In this document: piece after piece, positions 45,579-57,077 of the stretch
Numbering within the stretch: position 1 is the stretch's first letter
Layout: every line of letters begins with the position of its first letter
Assembly (NCBI RefSeq): GCF_905220565.1
Contig: NC_059406.1
Coordinates: 15,076,001 to 15,140,000, forward strand
Reading direction: 5' to 3'
From: Melitaea cinxia
Taxonomy: Eukaryota; Arthropoda; Insecta; Lepidoptera; Nymphalidae
DNA length: 64,000 nt
Notes under the pieces: generated by a model
Database searches by the model: none
Seen by the model: the letters and a program-made list of their open reading frames with translations, nothing else
Told to the model about the DNA's origin: nothing
Made by a program: the position numbers and the translations under genes

Positions 45579-48334
45579 GTATTTATAATTTCATGTTGTT
45601 ATGCTAGTTTGAAGTACTGTAGTATCATTTAACTTACCTTAGCTGAATAAAAACACAGTTCATGTTAAGTTTAATCTGAGAACATGTTAAAAGAAAACCC
45701 TTACAGAACAACAATTAACAACGTCATTATATATGTGTTATATATTTATAAAATGAGTTTTCACTAACAATCTGAATTTTACTGAAAAGCTAGTTTTAAA
45801 TGCTCCGAGTAAATATTGTTTTTTAAAACACAGAATCAGGTCAAATATCTCGCCGACCAATATCCTTCGTGTCTTCGCCATTCTACGTGACATTGAAATC
45901 ATATGTGCTATCTTGGCACTAGAAAAAGCCATTAATTGTAAATAATAATAACATAATCTAATAATAATAGGCAAAATATAACGCAACTGATAAATGCAGC
46001 CTAGTTAGGCTCGTAGGTTGCATGCAATGCAGCCTAGTTGGTCGTAACGTTTAGCAATAATGGACATTAACTTTTATTCGGCTACAATCAAAAAGACTCA
46101 AGTTAAACAAGCAATAAACATACTGTTTCAGGGCTAGAATACCGCATTATTATTAATAAGAAGTTATAGAACTGACCATTAATGTTAAACATCACTTGAG
46201 ATATTTCACTACTTAATGATAAATATAATTTCTCAATCTGTTAGTACTTGTTACTGGAAAGCCTGGATTGGTCAGATCTCCAATTATCTGTATTGCGGTC
46301 GAAACTTAATTAACTATTAACCCTTTACCGCATACGAAACTATATATGATTCCTCAAGTTCACTTCACTCACTTCGGGCATCTCTCATAAGGCCACCTAT
46401 GACTTACGGCTGAAACACTTTAAAATGATTTCACTTTATAATCGCCGCATAATACTAGATTTAACATTCCTCAAAAAGCTGATATCGGGACAGATTGCAT
46501 GCGGTGAATTGCTTGATAAAATAAATTTTAAAATCTCGTACAGATATCCACGAAAGCCCATTATTAACATGCTTGTTGAACATGTAGGTAGAACAAATGC
46601 TCTTAAACATTCTCCATCATCAAGGATGTGTTCTGAGTACAATCGATTTTCCGCGTCAATTAAAGATTTTGATATCTTTCATGATTCAGGGACAAGTCTA
46701 AAAAAAAAACTTATCGCACATTTCTGCTCATAAATATAATGTTTAATTTGATATTTAAACTATTCTTTTTTTTTTAATTATTATACTTCTGCTATATTTA
46801 AATGATTTGCTGTAACTCTAAAACTGTTATTTAATGTCTTCTAAGGCGAGTGATGTATGCACCCGTAACTGGCATGCATACTGGACTATGTACATGAACG
46901 TGATATTGTAATGTTTAGTATGTTATGCTGTTGGTGTGTCAGTAAATAAATAAATAAGTTCATTTTAGAGTCATTTTGGTTACGTACTAATTTTATTACA
47001 AAAATATATGTTTGAAGGCTATTTTCATGAAACCATATATGGTATCGTATGCATTCGAACGTTGTACGAGATATGCATTATTGTGTTTGCTTGCCTTCAG
47101 AATGGATTTAACTCGCTTTTAAGCTGATAACCATGTAGTATAACGCATGAGGCAGGCCACAGCAAGAAATTTCCCGCTCAAAATCTGAAGCAGTCCGATT
47201 GGGGAACCTCGACCTTACAGAAGATCACAGCTAAATAATACTGTTTTCAAGCAGTGTTGTGTTCCTGTTGGTGAGTAAGGTGACCAGAGGTCCTGGGGGG
47301 AATTAGGGATAGTGTCAGAAACGTGCTTGCGATGCTTGTAGTGTTGCAGACGTTTATTAGCCGTACGCTTATTCGCCGCCCTAGTTATATAAAAAAAATG
47401 GCCAATCTCCTCGCTGGTGAGGATTCGTGAAGTGATCATGAATACAGCTATACGATAGTCAGGTATAATTTTATATTTCCAAAATATCTGAACTTATCCA
47501 TATAATTCCACAAGATCATGTAAGAGACGATATTATAAAAATAAAAACACATTTTTTTTCTAACTGAAAAGGATAGCTAATTTTAAAGATATTTTTATTA
47601 ACGCATGCTGTGTTCACTGTAATTAGAATGAACATTGTACACCTTTCAAATTGTTATATACACAAACCTTTTTTTATATTGTATCATTCAATTTGTGAAC
47701 CGAATAAAAAAAAAAAAAAACGCTGTTACTTAGTTCAATATAGAGCTGTTTAATAATTATGTAATATGCATAAGCTAATTGTCCGAAATTCAGCTGCATC
47801 TTCAAGCTGCATCCATTATGACTTCCTTGCAGACACTTATAGACGGTAACGGCTTGCCATCAGGTGGGTCGTTCGCTTGTTGGCCGACCTAGTCGTATAA
47901 AGAAAAATCCGCAAAAGTGCTGCAGAACAGCGTGATAACTTATGCTTGGACCCTTCTCCTATATCTTTATATAGGAGGAGAAGCCTTTGACCAGCAGTGG
48001 TAATTTACAGGCTGATTAGTTTATGTCTTCATCCCTTAAAATATTTCCATTTTATTCCAGATTTCTGCCACCGGGTAGCTACTTAAATGGCATGGAGTTG
48101 GGAGCGAAGGAGTTGGCTCGACAAATGAACTTAATAATTGAAAACAGAACATTGTATCACGACTTCTTCAGATGGAGAAACTATTACGTGTACAAAGAGA
48201 CTTCTAGTAAAGAAGATATCTGCAAACTCTGTGAGATGTTGAATGATGAGGAGAAAGTGGCCCAGACGAGTGTTTGGCATGATTTTAGAAAGTGGTGGAA
48301 CGGGGCTCGTTACGAACAAAATTGTCATAAATAA
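44683..48334 (+). CDS. Alpha-(1,3)-fucosyltransferase C-like (GT10), copy 1
   Basis: Golgi type II glycosyltransferase that transfers fucose from GDP-fucose to GlcNAc-containing glycans (family knowledge). Exons 44683-45578 and 48061-48334 join through a split Arg codon into 389 aa. The start ATG follows with a short basic tail (MCTKYISKK) and one membrane segment (about residues 10-31). Seen: IKYILQW (47-53), FNWTWTYKLDSDFRWGY (145-161), AVWFVSHC, CGTFKCP, the GT10 signature FYFSLENSFAEDYVTEK (about 263-279), VPIVYGAANYSR, and a C-terminal CKLCEML pair of cysteines. N-glycosylation sequons include NWT, NGT and NYS. The open frame extends upstream to 44611 without an ATG, and there is an acceptor-like tttttttaacag at 44598-44609, so a 5' exon is possible. 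Paralogue of the gene at 57078. An AATAAA overlaps the stop. Confidence 0.9.
46375..46968 (+). pseudogene. Jockey-type LINE ORF2 C-terminus and 3' end
   Basis: The frame to 46733 reads DLRLKHFKMISLYNRRIILD, then LTFLKKLISGQIACGELLDK and YRYPRKPI, the conserved post-RT segment of Jockey-like ORF2. It ends in (AAAT)n at about 46955-46968. 5'-truncated, in the intron of fucosyltransferase copy 1. Confidence 0.7.
47150..47400 (-). mobile_element. Dispersed retroposon (GGTCGGCAAACAAGC family)
   Basis: Inverse orientation: CAGAAGATCACAGCTAAATA, GGTGACCAGAGGTCCTGG, GTGCTTGCGATGCTTGTAG. A smaller piece is at 47835-47905 (-). Both are in fucosyltransferase copy 1 intron, 60-650 bp apart. Confidence 0.6.
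48061..48334 (+). CDS. Fucosyltransferase copy 1, exon 2 (C-terminus)
   Basis: Acceptor tttattccag. Encodes FLPPGSYLNGMELGAKELAR, then YHDFFRWRNYYVY, ICKLCEML and WWNGARYEQNCHK, ending in TAA. These are the conserved C-terminal motifs of GT10 enzymes, including the CxxC. Confidence 0.9.
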
Positions 48335-48394
48335 ATAAAGGACTACAGACACTTCTAACAGACTAAATTAACGATTTAAGTAACAATCGACACG

Positions 48395-48875
48395 GGTATT
48401 ATACGGGTATTTTTTCAATCACCGTATATATAAATAATACATATACATGTAATTATATATGAATATATATATAACTATATAGAGAAAGGTATGCTCAGAT
48501 GGTTTGGCCATGTCGAGAGAATGAGTGAAGAACGATTGGCGAAAAAAGTTTATAAGGCGAGTGTGGGTTTCAGGGTTGGAAGAGGTAGACCTAAACGGAA
48601 GTTTCGAGGCCAAATAAGAGACGTCTTGAAAAATGGCCAGGTCAAGAGTACCCTAAACCGAAGAGCATGTATGAAGGGAATAATGAAAGTGGACGAAGCG
48701 AAACAACTAAGGATCGAAGCAAGTGGAAAGAAGTGATCTCTGCCTACCCCTACGGGAATGAGGCGTGATTATGTATGTATGTACAATTATATATCACAAT
48801 CTGATTCAAGGCGTGAATCCGACTATCAACTTCCGGAACTGAAGCTGGGTCACCGCAAACTGGGCTAGTCATATA
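48395..48875 (-). mobile_element. tRNA-headed SINE (family D), split by an RTE LINE tail
   Basis: The tail half at 48395-48483 and the degenerate head at 48784-48875 (GTTTGCGGTGACCCAGC, GGATTCACGCC) are separated by 48488-48783. The flanking AACTATAT and AATTATAT are a likely imperfect target duplication. Confidence 0.5.
48488..48783 (+). pseudogene. RTE-type LINE, 5'-truncated C-terminus
   Basis: MLRWFGHVERMSEERLAKKV, VGRGRPKRKF, VDEAKQLR, then in a shifted frame KEVISAYPYGNEA and a stop, followed by (ATGT)n. Matches the C-terminus of insect RTE endonuclease-reverse transcriptases. Inserted in a family D SINE. Confidence 0.75.
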
Positions 48876-49062
48876 TTTGTGCAAATTATTTTACTTATGG
48901 TAATTATGTAATAATTTACATTAAGTAACATAAATGTAAGATCAATGTCGGTGAATGTAATTTTATTTGTAAAAATATTTGGTTACCAATGTATAATATG
49001 TTTTAGTGTGTAAGCCAACATTGATTTAAGAATTATTTGTAACTAACACTTAATAATATAGG

Positions 49063-49218
49063 CTGTCCCGCGATAAAGTGCTACCCCGAAAGGGGGTGAA
49101 ACTAGAGCATAAATTATCAACAAAAACAATTATTTTTTTATTGACGAATTAAGATTTTTATATTTTACGTTATACGTACTCTATGAACAAAAAATAACGA
49201 TTTCTTCCAAAGTAGTGG

Positions 49219-49219
<1 letters not shown>
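49063..49219 (+). repeat. Inverted partner of the transposon end at 53085-53272
   Basis: GCGATAAAGTGCTACCCCG, GGGTGAAACTAGAGC, TTACGTTATACGTACTCTAT and ACGATTTCTTCCAAAGTAG recur in inverse at 53085-53272. A (TA)n run follows. Confidence 0.7.

Positions 49220-49262
<43 letters not shown>
49220..49262. repeat. (TA)n microsatellite
   Basis: About 21 AT dinucleotides. Confidence 0.9.
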
Positions 49263-49267
<5 letters not shown>

Positions 49268-49830
49268 CAGATACATTTTTGGCGTCAAGCACAAACTGCG
49301 TTATTACGACGTCCCTCAGTTATGCTTATATTTTATATGTTTTTTCTGCGAATGTTGCTTATTTTTTTCATTTTGAATTCCGTGGGTTATATCAATTTCT
49401 TTAAATTTCTTTTTTGAGAATATTCTGCTTACAGTTATGCCCAACCATTTATTAACCCCTTTCATGATAATTATGTTATTGCTTCCTCCATATATCCATA
49501 TAGCCTCACTTAATGCACCGATTATTTAGCGTCCTATATAAGTAATGATGAAATGAGTGAGAAGTAAGCTGAAATGCGACGTTGCCAGTTTTCTAGTAGG
49601 TGTGATCATCTATCGTTAACTTAAGAAATAATTTTATTACGCTCGTTGAAATTTTAACATGTAACGGTCATAGGAACACCTCCAATTTTTCATCTTATAA
49701 TAGCTCTCTTAATGAGTTGCAACATATATTTTATTTAGGCTTTTAACATTTTAATTATTGACGACGTAGCACATCATCAGAATAATAATATAATAAAAAA
49801 ACATTTATCGTTGTGTCCATTTGTTATAAG

Positions 49831-49885
49831 TATTCTTTGACGGTTCGCAGGTTATGTCCACTTTCCTGCGAACCGTCAAAGAATA
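49831..49885. repeat. Perfect 21-bp stem hairpin
   Basis: TATTCTTTGACGGTTCGCAG plus G (49831-49851) is exactly inverted at 49865-49885 around a 13-nt loop. No known family recognised. Confidence 0.9.
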
Positions 49886-50454
49886 ATAATAAATAATGTT
49901 CCCTTATCCTGCCACGGATACTTTCTGTACATTGAAGATATTTAAAAAAAGTGATACGGTCTATGAATACAGGTTACTGAATCGAACATTTTTTTTATAT
50001 GTTTGTATGTGTCGTTGTGTCTTCATCACGCCAAAACAGCTAAACGGATTTCAAGTAATTTTAGAACATGGGTAACTGGGCATCCAAGAATACGAGGATA
50101 TTATTTTTTCTTCTTCGCTGACGAATCTTATAGGTTAATTAAGTTTTATAGCCACAAATAGTTGTGCTGCCTGCTTTTACAAACAACATATTATTATCAT
50201 TTTCAATATAAAAATGTCTCACGGCTAAAATATTTTTTATACAGACTAAATAGTCTAACTACTTAACTCTATTTCACTAGAATGATTTACCTAAGTCGTC
50301 GTCTGGCAAATTTAAACGTCGTCAAACAATATTTACTTATAAAATATATAATTATTATATCTTTTAAGTAGGTTTCTAATTTTTTTTAAGTGGATAACAA
50401 TAGTTTATTAAACATTATACATATTTACAATTCACAACTTAAGAACTAAATATT

Positions 50455-51175
50455 TACAGATAGTTTTGGTATAAATCATGTCCGCGTGGAATCGTGTCAA
50501 GAATGCTGACAGCATTTTCTCGTTGAATCGCTATGTCGATTCTCTGGGCAAAAAAATGCACCAGCCCTCTTGTCACCAGTGGAGGCAATAAGGCGAGGAG
50601 TTATCTCATTTAAAAAAAATTTAGCACTGCTACTCCAAGGTCCAAGTGTTTCGATTGCAAATGGCACAAAGATGTAATTTGAAATTAATGACGAATACTT
50701 GTGCCGTTTAGTCGTTTCAGCTTTTTCCGCTGTGGCTCCCGCTTTTAAGGCTGTTTCCCTGACATGAGAAGGAGCAAGTGTGTCAACGCAGGTTGCGTCC
50801 CACAAAAGCGCCCGTCCTCTTTCCTAGGGAACCAACGTCAATCCATCAGGTCTCTTGCCATCATTGCGACTAATTCCAGTAGGCTCGATAAGAGCAGGAA
50901 CGTCGATGGTGCCAAGAGCTTTTTTATGGTATCGTTTAGGGAACCGTGGCGGGAAAACCTACCCGAACTCTTGTTACAGGAAAGGCCGTGTAGTCCGAAA
51001 GAATCGACCTCTTTTCCGCACGGAGATCTGTGTTCAAAGCACAGTGGAGCTCCCAACCGGAGACCGAGAGCAATTCTAAAACTTTCATTGTCTAAAAGTG
51101 TCCCAAAGTTTTTTGACGGCATTGCGTGTAGCCTGGATTGGGTCAAAAGCCAGAACAGCTGCAAAAAAACTTCGT
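50455..51175 (-). pseudogene. Early-type LINE C-terminal remnant (Cys/His and WDATCVDT module)
   Basis: Read on the - strand: LLDNESFRIALGLRLGAPLC, DSFGLHGLSCNKSSGRFSRH, then ARDLMD and, in another frame, MWDATCVDTLAPSHVRETAL, YIFVPFAIETLGPWSSSA and STGDKRAGAFFCPEN. Several frameshifts. Cys/His cluster followed by (R)PD...WDAT resembles a restriction-like endonuclease end of R2/NeSL-type LINEs (inference). The same 3' part occurs at 22905-23165. Confidence 0.65.
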
Positions 51176-51478
51176 ATCCTTAATAACAGTATGCGTCAAA
51201 CTAACGTCCGTATATGTGTTACGTATTGCGTAGCCCTTACCTTATATACGGACGTTGTAAATCTGTATACCTACTATTCGAACCACTACATATTCGACGT
51301 CCATGACCAAACCGTCACTAAACAAAAAACACAAATTTTCAGTAGGGGCGCTCAGTAACCAAATAAAAAATCATTACAAAAATGTACTAAATGTAACAGA
51401 ACCTTTGTTTTTTCAGATTCAAAGACTGCTACCCAGCCTGGCTTCCATATTCATGCAAAAAAGTATAGATAATGTATA

Positions 51479-51791
51479 TCTAATATATAAAATTCTCGTG
51501 TCGCGGTGTTTGTAGTTAAACTCCTCCGAAACGGCTTGACCGATTCTCATGAAATTTTTTGTGCATATTGGGTAGGTATGAAAATCGAACAACATCTATT
51601 TTTCATCCCCCTAAATGTTAAGGGTAGTCCACCCCTAAATTTAATTTTTTATTTTTAGATAAATTATTTTATTTTTTATTTTATTATGATTTGGCGTTGA
51701 AAAATACAACCCTATGTTTTCACCCTTCTACCACCAACCCCTATTTTAAAATAGCGTTTAGCGGCAAGACAACGTTTGCCGGGTCAGCTAG
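51479..51791 (+). mobile_element. Non-autonomous Helitron, intact ends (313 bp)
   Basis: Starts TCTAATATATAAAATTCTCG after an A and ends CGTTTGCCGGGTCAGCTAG before a T, i.e. an A|T target with no duplication. GGCAAGACAACGTTTGCC forms the 3' hairpin. Confidence 0.8.
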
Positions 51792-52364
51792 TTAACTTAT
51801 AGAAATATTTTTATTTTTATGACAAAATAGTGTCACTTTTCCGTTTAATATGTAAATTCAATTCGTAAATTCGTTAAAGCCTCAGTTTTTCCTTTTAAGT
51901 GTACTTTTATTTTATTTTACTACTTAAGCAGTATTTTGCAACCGAGCGTCAAATAAGCAGCGACACGTGCGTAGCAACTTCGGCAAACTGTTTTTAAATG
52001 ATTTGTTTTGACTTATTTGAATATTTCAAAATCTTCAAATACAGTCAGTTTGGCAACGTCGCAATAGGACGTCAAATAATCGGTTGTATCGGAAGAGTTT
52101 TAGCAGAGTATACGCTCTGTCGATATACGCGCTAGACTAGCGCTGCACCGTTGGTGCGGAATTTCGCGGAAGTTTTAGTTATACAAATGCAAATGTCTCA
52201 ACGATTTTTTGCCTTCCGGCGATTTTTGTTGTACAGGTAGCTAGAGCCAAAAGGACTAATGGGACATCGATTAAAAAAGTGGCGTCCGATATGCGGACGT
52301 CTAAAGGAGGTGGACGCCAGTTTAGATGCATTTCGGCCCATGTGGGACGCCTAATTATTAGCAG

Positions 52365-52368
<4 letters not shown>

Positions 52369-52417
<49 letters not shown>
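52369..52417. repeat. (TA)n microsatellite
   Basis: About 24 TA dinucleotides, between GCAGGATG and TTACGCCACG. Confidence 0.9.
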
Positions 52418-52419
<2 letters not shown>

Positions 52420-52734
52420 CGCCACGTACTTGGCGCTAAGGATAAAATAACGATTAGCTCGCAAAAAAGTGGCATTATGACTTTAACTTACTATCCTTCT
52501 TGTGAAAAAAAAATATCAATTTTTACGGCTGTTTTTTCATTGATCTCTAACTTTCTCAGAATTATGTCCACAATACCAGGAAATTTTATGATTTATTATT
52601 ATTCCCTATCATATTGCTTTTCAAATAAATAAAAAAAAACGCCTATAACCCAAAAAACACGCTGCCTTAGAGGTGTAAATAAAGTTGAATACAACTTTTA
52701 TTCAAGTCACGAGTATGTACATAATGATTTTACA

Positions 52735-53272
52735 GCTAATTCATTAAGTGCTCAAAATGGCACCTGGTTGCGGGGGGGAGCACATTGCCGCACGAAGAGC
52801 AATTTGGTTTGTAGCTCTACTCACCATCCCTGGGTTACTTTTTATTTTATGCGCACATTGAACAATTCGATCTTATAAATCGGCCTCGGTCTTTGCCGTG
52901 GTTCTGTAGACTTTTTGTTTCATGCCACCCCACAAAAAGTAATCGAGAGGTGTTAAGAGCGCTGGCCAGCCCTCTGGCCCTTCCCGGCCAGCCCTCTGGC
53001 CCTTCCCGGCCAATCCATCTGTTTGCATAGTTTTCGTATAAAAAACTTCGCACATTTCGCCCGTATTGAGCTGCTTTGGAAACCCACTACTTTGGAAGAA
53101 ATCGTTATTTTTTGTACATAGAGTACGTATAACGTAAAATATAAAAATCTTGATTCGTCAATAAAAAATAAAATCATTAAAAAAAATATGTTTTTTTTTT
53201 TGATAATAATTTAGGCTCTAGTTTCGTCCCCTTTCGGGGTTACACTTTATTGCGGCACACGGCACGCCATAA
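52735..53272 (-). pseudogene. Tc1/mariner-like transposase C-terminal remnant and element end
   Basis: On the - strand, after the shared 5' end, it reads YENYANRWIG, then LTPLDYFLWGGMKQKVYRTT, KTEADL, IVQCAHKIKSNPGMVSRA. TPLDYFLWG holds the last acidic residue of the DD(E/D) triad. A 21-bp tandem duplication at 52963-53010 (CCAGCCCTCTGGCCCTTCC) breaks the WPARSPD region. Confidence 0.65.
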
Positions 53273-53445
53273 GCTATGTTTTTATTTGTACCTACTTGCA
53301 TCACTGTAGGCTTTTGTATGTAATAAAGATTCATTATTGTTACTATTTTATTACTAATAATATCCCACAACTCGTACATTTTCGTGATACACTACAAAAA
53401 AAAAAAAAAAAACGAATTAATCTTTAGTTTTGAGCTTTAACAGTA

Positions 53446-54080
53446 ATCTTATATACATAAAAATCGTAAGGCAATTCACTCATCGCGAAATCTTCAAAAC
53501 CGCTGGTTGCATAAAGATGATTGGTTGATTGGCTGTGCCTATAGTTAATAGGTGTCCGCTTAGAACGGACTTTCTGACAGGACCTGTTAAAAGAGGTCTA
53601 AGGGCTTTTACAATTTTGTATGAAAGTCCTACATTTTTGTGCTACAAACTTGAAAATTGATAGAAAGATAGTTCATAGTTAGTAAACATAAGATAAAATT
53701 TTGTGACTAGGGCCGCATTAAAGAGGTCGAAGGGCTCTCAAAACTTTTTACAAAAGTCCTTCATTTATTGTGCTACAAACTTGAAAATGACCAGAAAAGT
53801 AGTTAATGGTTAGTAGACGTTCACTAAAAACGGATTTTTCGATTGGGCCAGATTAAAGAGATCTAAGAGCTCTCACAAGTTCGTATGAAATTCTAAGATT
53901 TTCGTTCTAAAAGCTTAAAATTTGACAGAGATATAGGTAATAGATAGTAGACGTCTACCAAAAACGGATTTTGCAACAGGGCTGCATTAAAGTGGTCCTA
54001 GGGTCCTGGTTTTTTTTTGTAAAAGTCCTTAATTTTTTATGTTATGGATTTAAATTTTGACATGGACATAAATAGATCAG
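53446..54080 (+). repeat. Helitron-like repeat with four diverged internal units of about 120 bp
   Basis: Opens TCTTATATACATAAAAATCG. Phrases such as AGTCCT(T/A)CATTT, GCTACAAACTTGAAAA, GTTAGTAGACG and AAAACGGATTTT recur four times between 53570 and 54070. Confidence 0.5.
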
Positions 54081-54409
54081 GGGTGGCCAAGATTTGAAAT
54101 TTTGCGCGACACGTAATTAAATGTACGTGTAAGTAATCTCTTTTTACAGAATTTATATTTATTGAAACATATAAATAAAAGTACAAAATGTGTTATGAAT
54201 TTAAATATTAAAAATTACGATGTTTTTGCAATGTTTCTATTCGTTCGCGGAATTTTATTTATTAATATATTTTTATATATGAATTATAAGTAAATAATTA
54301 TCCAGCTTAAATGACATTTTTAGGCTATGTATCTTGAAAATTTATCTGAAATATCAGAAGTTAGAAACATAAAATTTAATATTAGACTTTTGATTGGATA
54401 TTAGATCGG

Positions 54410-54630
54410 ATTCAGCATGTAATATCTCACTGCTGGAAATTAGCCTCTTTCTCCCTGTAGGAAAAGATCAGAGCATAATCCACTACGATGCTCCAATGCA
54501 AGATGGCGGATATATTCTTTACTACGAGTAACGATGGCTATCAGATATATTTGATAACAACCGGGATTGATAGCTTAACATGATCTCCACGGTGGAGAAA
54601 CCCACGAGAACAGACACCCACACTAAAAAA
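54410..54630 (-). mobile_element. SINE body and tail, head missing
   Basis: Shares CAGCATGTAATATCTCACTG, GCTCCAATGCAAGATGGCGG and ATAACAACCGGGATTGATAG with the SINE copies at 23640 and 63625. The tRNA head is lost. Confidence 0.55.
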
Positions 54631-54654
54631 TAATTAATAATCTATATAATATCA

Positions 54655-54900
54655 TTTACACGACACACGGTCGTCTGTTCCTAAGGTAAACAGTAACCTA
54701 ATGCTTGTGTTATAGGTAACAGCCGGCTGAAATTGCTAAATATTTTTTTATAAATATATATGGAAATTATACCTATGTAAATATGTAAATACACATATTA
54801 CACCCAGACTCGTGTGGGAATCGAACCCACAGCCCGCAGAGCAGAAGGCAGTGTCACTACAAACTACGTCAGTGGACTAGCCACTGCGCCAACGGGCTAG
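54655..54900 (-). mobile_element. tRNA-headed SINE (family D)
   Basis: Head GTTGGCGCAGTGGCTAG and GGGTTCGATTCCCAC on the - strand, with the family body and tail. Confidence 0.75.
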
Positions 54901-55189
54901 TTGAAGTGAATATGAATGATATCAAACTTTTTTGGAAAATCTTGAAATCTTGAAAAGTCAAGAGTTTCAATACGAGAGGGAATAAATACTAAGGTAACGA
55001 CTTAATGTGACTCCGTTCTACTTCAAGTTCGGTGAAGTGATGGTCCAGCCGTAGAGTGCGTCCATTAAACGTTGCCAGGTATAGTTTTGGGTGGTAGCCT
55101 CCTGTAATCCGGTGATTCTTAGCACCCTCCGCCCCACCGTTACCGCGACGCTGCCGTAGCCGGGAATAGTGGGGCTGTCGGAAACTGAG

Positions 55190-55462
55190 GGCCGAAACTT
55201 ATGCCACGAACTCATGGAGGTTTTGCGCATAGTCAGGGCAGGCGGGTTAGTGACCGCAGGGCTGACTTTTTCGTACTTAAGGTGCTGCTGTCCGTCTTCG
55301 GTCTGTATATTTAAAAAGCCAGCTGCACCATGGCTATCCCGACATCGGTCGACTTCAATAGTTCCAAGATGGTAGTGGAACTGTGTTATCCCTTAGTCGC
55401 CTCTTACGACAGCCACTTGAAGAGAGGGTGGCTATATTATTTACTGCCGTAACCACAAAGCA
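55190..55462 (-). mobile_element. LINE-type retroposon tail (family B)
   Basis: CATAGTCAGGGCAGGCGGG, GGTGCTGCTGTCCGTCTTCG, AGTTCCAAGATGGTAGTGG, CTTACGACAGCCACTTGAAG. Directly left, 55018-55190 is a separate GC-rich fragment of unknown class. Confidence 0.65.
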
Positions 55463-57077
55463 AATTTGGAACCATGACTCAGTATTTCAGAAGAGTAATA
55501 GGCGCCAACACCCACTACAACAACAGAGCGGTCGTCTATACATCAAATAAATTAGTATTCCAGAGCAAAATAAGACACTAATTCGTATCACATATGTTAC
55601 TTTAAAATAGCTTAAGTAGACCTATGGTTACTACAGTTACTACTGCTTCTGTTTTATAACGCCTAATCGAAAACGAAGTTTCCAAGAAGTCTGGTAGCTC
55701 AAGCATTCGAAAGTCGAATCTTAAATGTTGTATACAAAGAAGTTAAATTTTACTTCTAAGAGGGTAAAATTAAAATTTATAATAATTAACAGCTTTTAAT
55801 TTATATATTTTAAATTAAAAAGAATTTCTTTAAATAAATAAAAAAATATATATATTGTAAATTATAGCATACTGATAAAACCAAGACGCTCAATTGAATC
55901 TTTAAAAACGGAACCATTGCGAGCATACTTTTCGTATTTTTTTTTCAAACTACCCACATTTTTTCCATCTTTATTTTTAAAGTAGTGATGTGGCATATTG
56001 TAGAAGTGAAGAATTTGGTATAGTATAGATACATATTAAATAGGACACATATTATACATTAGTGTAATTATAATGATATATACAAATGTAAAAAGTAATT
56101 GCATTAAATGACTAGGTATTATTTTATAATAAAATTATATTTAGTCACCGATTAAAAACAATATTATATGTAAATTGTTTATGTAGTAAACAAAATAAAA
56201 GAAATAATAATGTTTGTTTGCAAACGAAAAAAAACCAACTTCAATTCAACAAAAAGTTGTATTACTGGTCGATGTCGACTAGGTAAACGAAAACATAGTC
56301 AAATATATACGCATTGTTTAAGATGATTCAAATAGTACTCGTCAGATTTCGATTAAATTTAAATGGGTCGACTTGAAAAGCCAAGCTTTCGATTAAAAAA
56401 AAGGATCATCGTAATCGGTACACGCAGTAAAAAGTTATGGGTTATGTAACATATATAAAAAAATTCAGTCGATATAAAAATCTCTTTTTTTTGAAGTAGT
56501 TTAAAAAATTACTCATCTAAAGTATAGTTAGCGAAAGAACTAAATTTTTTGGTCAAAAGTGTACCTACATTCATCAAAAATAAATAATCTAAATCATACT
56601 AACGACACTTGACAACTACTTTACTAGTATTTTTTATAGTAGTACTGCTTAATATTTATTATTTCGTAATATGCATAACATACATTGCCCATCACTGGTA
56701 TCAATCTCAGTTGGCGTGTCAAAATACATCATTACCGCGACCGAACAATACTTTTCTAGAATTTTTACCTTTTTCAAAGTATATAAATTATAATATCAAG
56801 AAGATGCTTTTATAATACTTAAAATTAATTTTTTTTAAAGTGATATAGTAAAGTAAGTTATTTTTATATCAGCGACTTTAAAATGAAATATGAAACCGGC
56901 CCCGGGCGACGATAATGGTTCAAGTGTTCAATGGTTCAGTGAATAGGCACATTTAGTGACTGCTATATAATGATATATATAATTTAGCTAACAAATTGTT
57001 TCTTAAGATTTGGGGTATCTTACGTATTATAATTATAATAATTAGCTAAGTTTTAAATTTAATTTCCCACAAGAAAC
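55463..57077. other. Upstream of fucosyltransferase copy 2
   Basis: AT-rich, with one diverged family F element (56205-56515). Promoter elements cannot be assigned with confidence. Confidence 0.4.
56205..56515 (-). mobile_element. ACCGACTTC element (family F), diverged
   Basis: TTTGTTTGCAAACGAAAAAA hairpin end, ACCAACTTCAATTCAAC, CGATTAAAAAAAAGGATCATC, and a decayed far end. Confidence 0.6.

Noticed and set aside
49831..49885. microRNA precursor
   Set aside because: The stem is only 21 bp with a 13-nt loop, shorter than animal pre-miRNAs, and is perfectly paired like a recent inverted duplication.
50764..51183. 139-codon + strand frame
   Set aside because: It is the antisense shadow of the retroelement remnant coded on the - strand.
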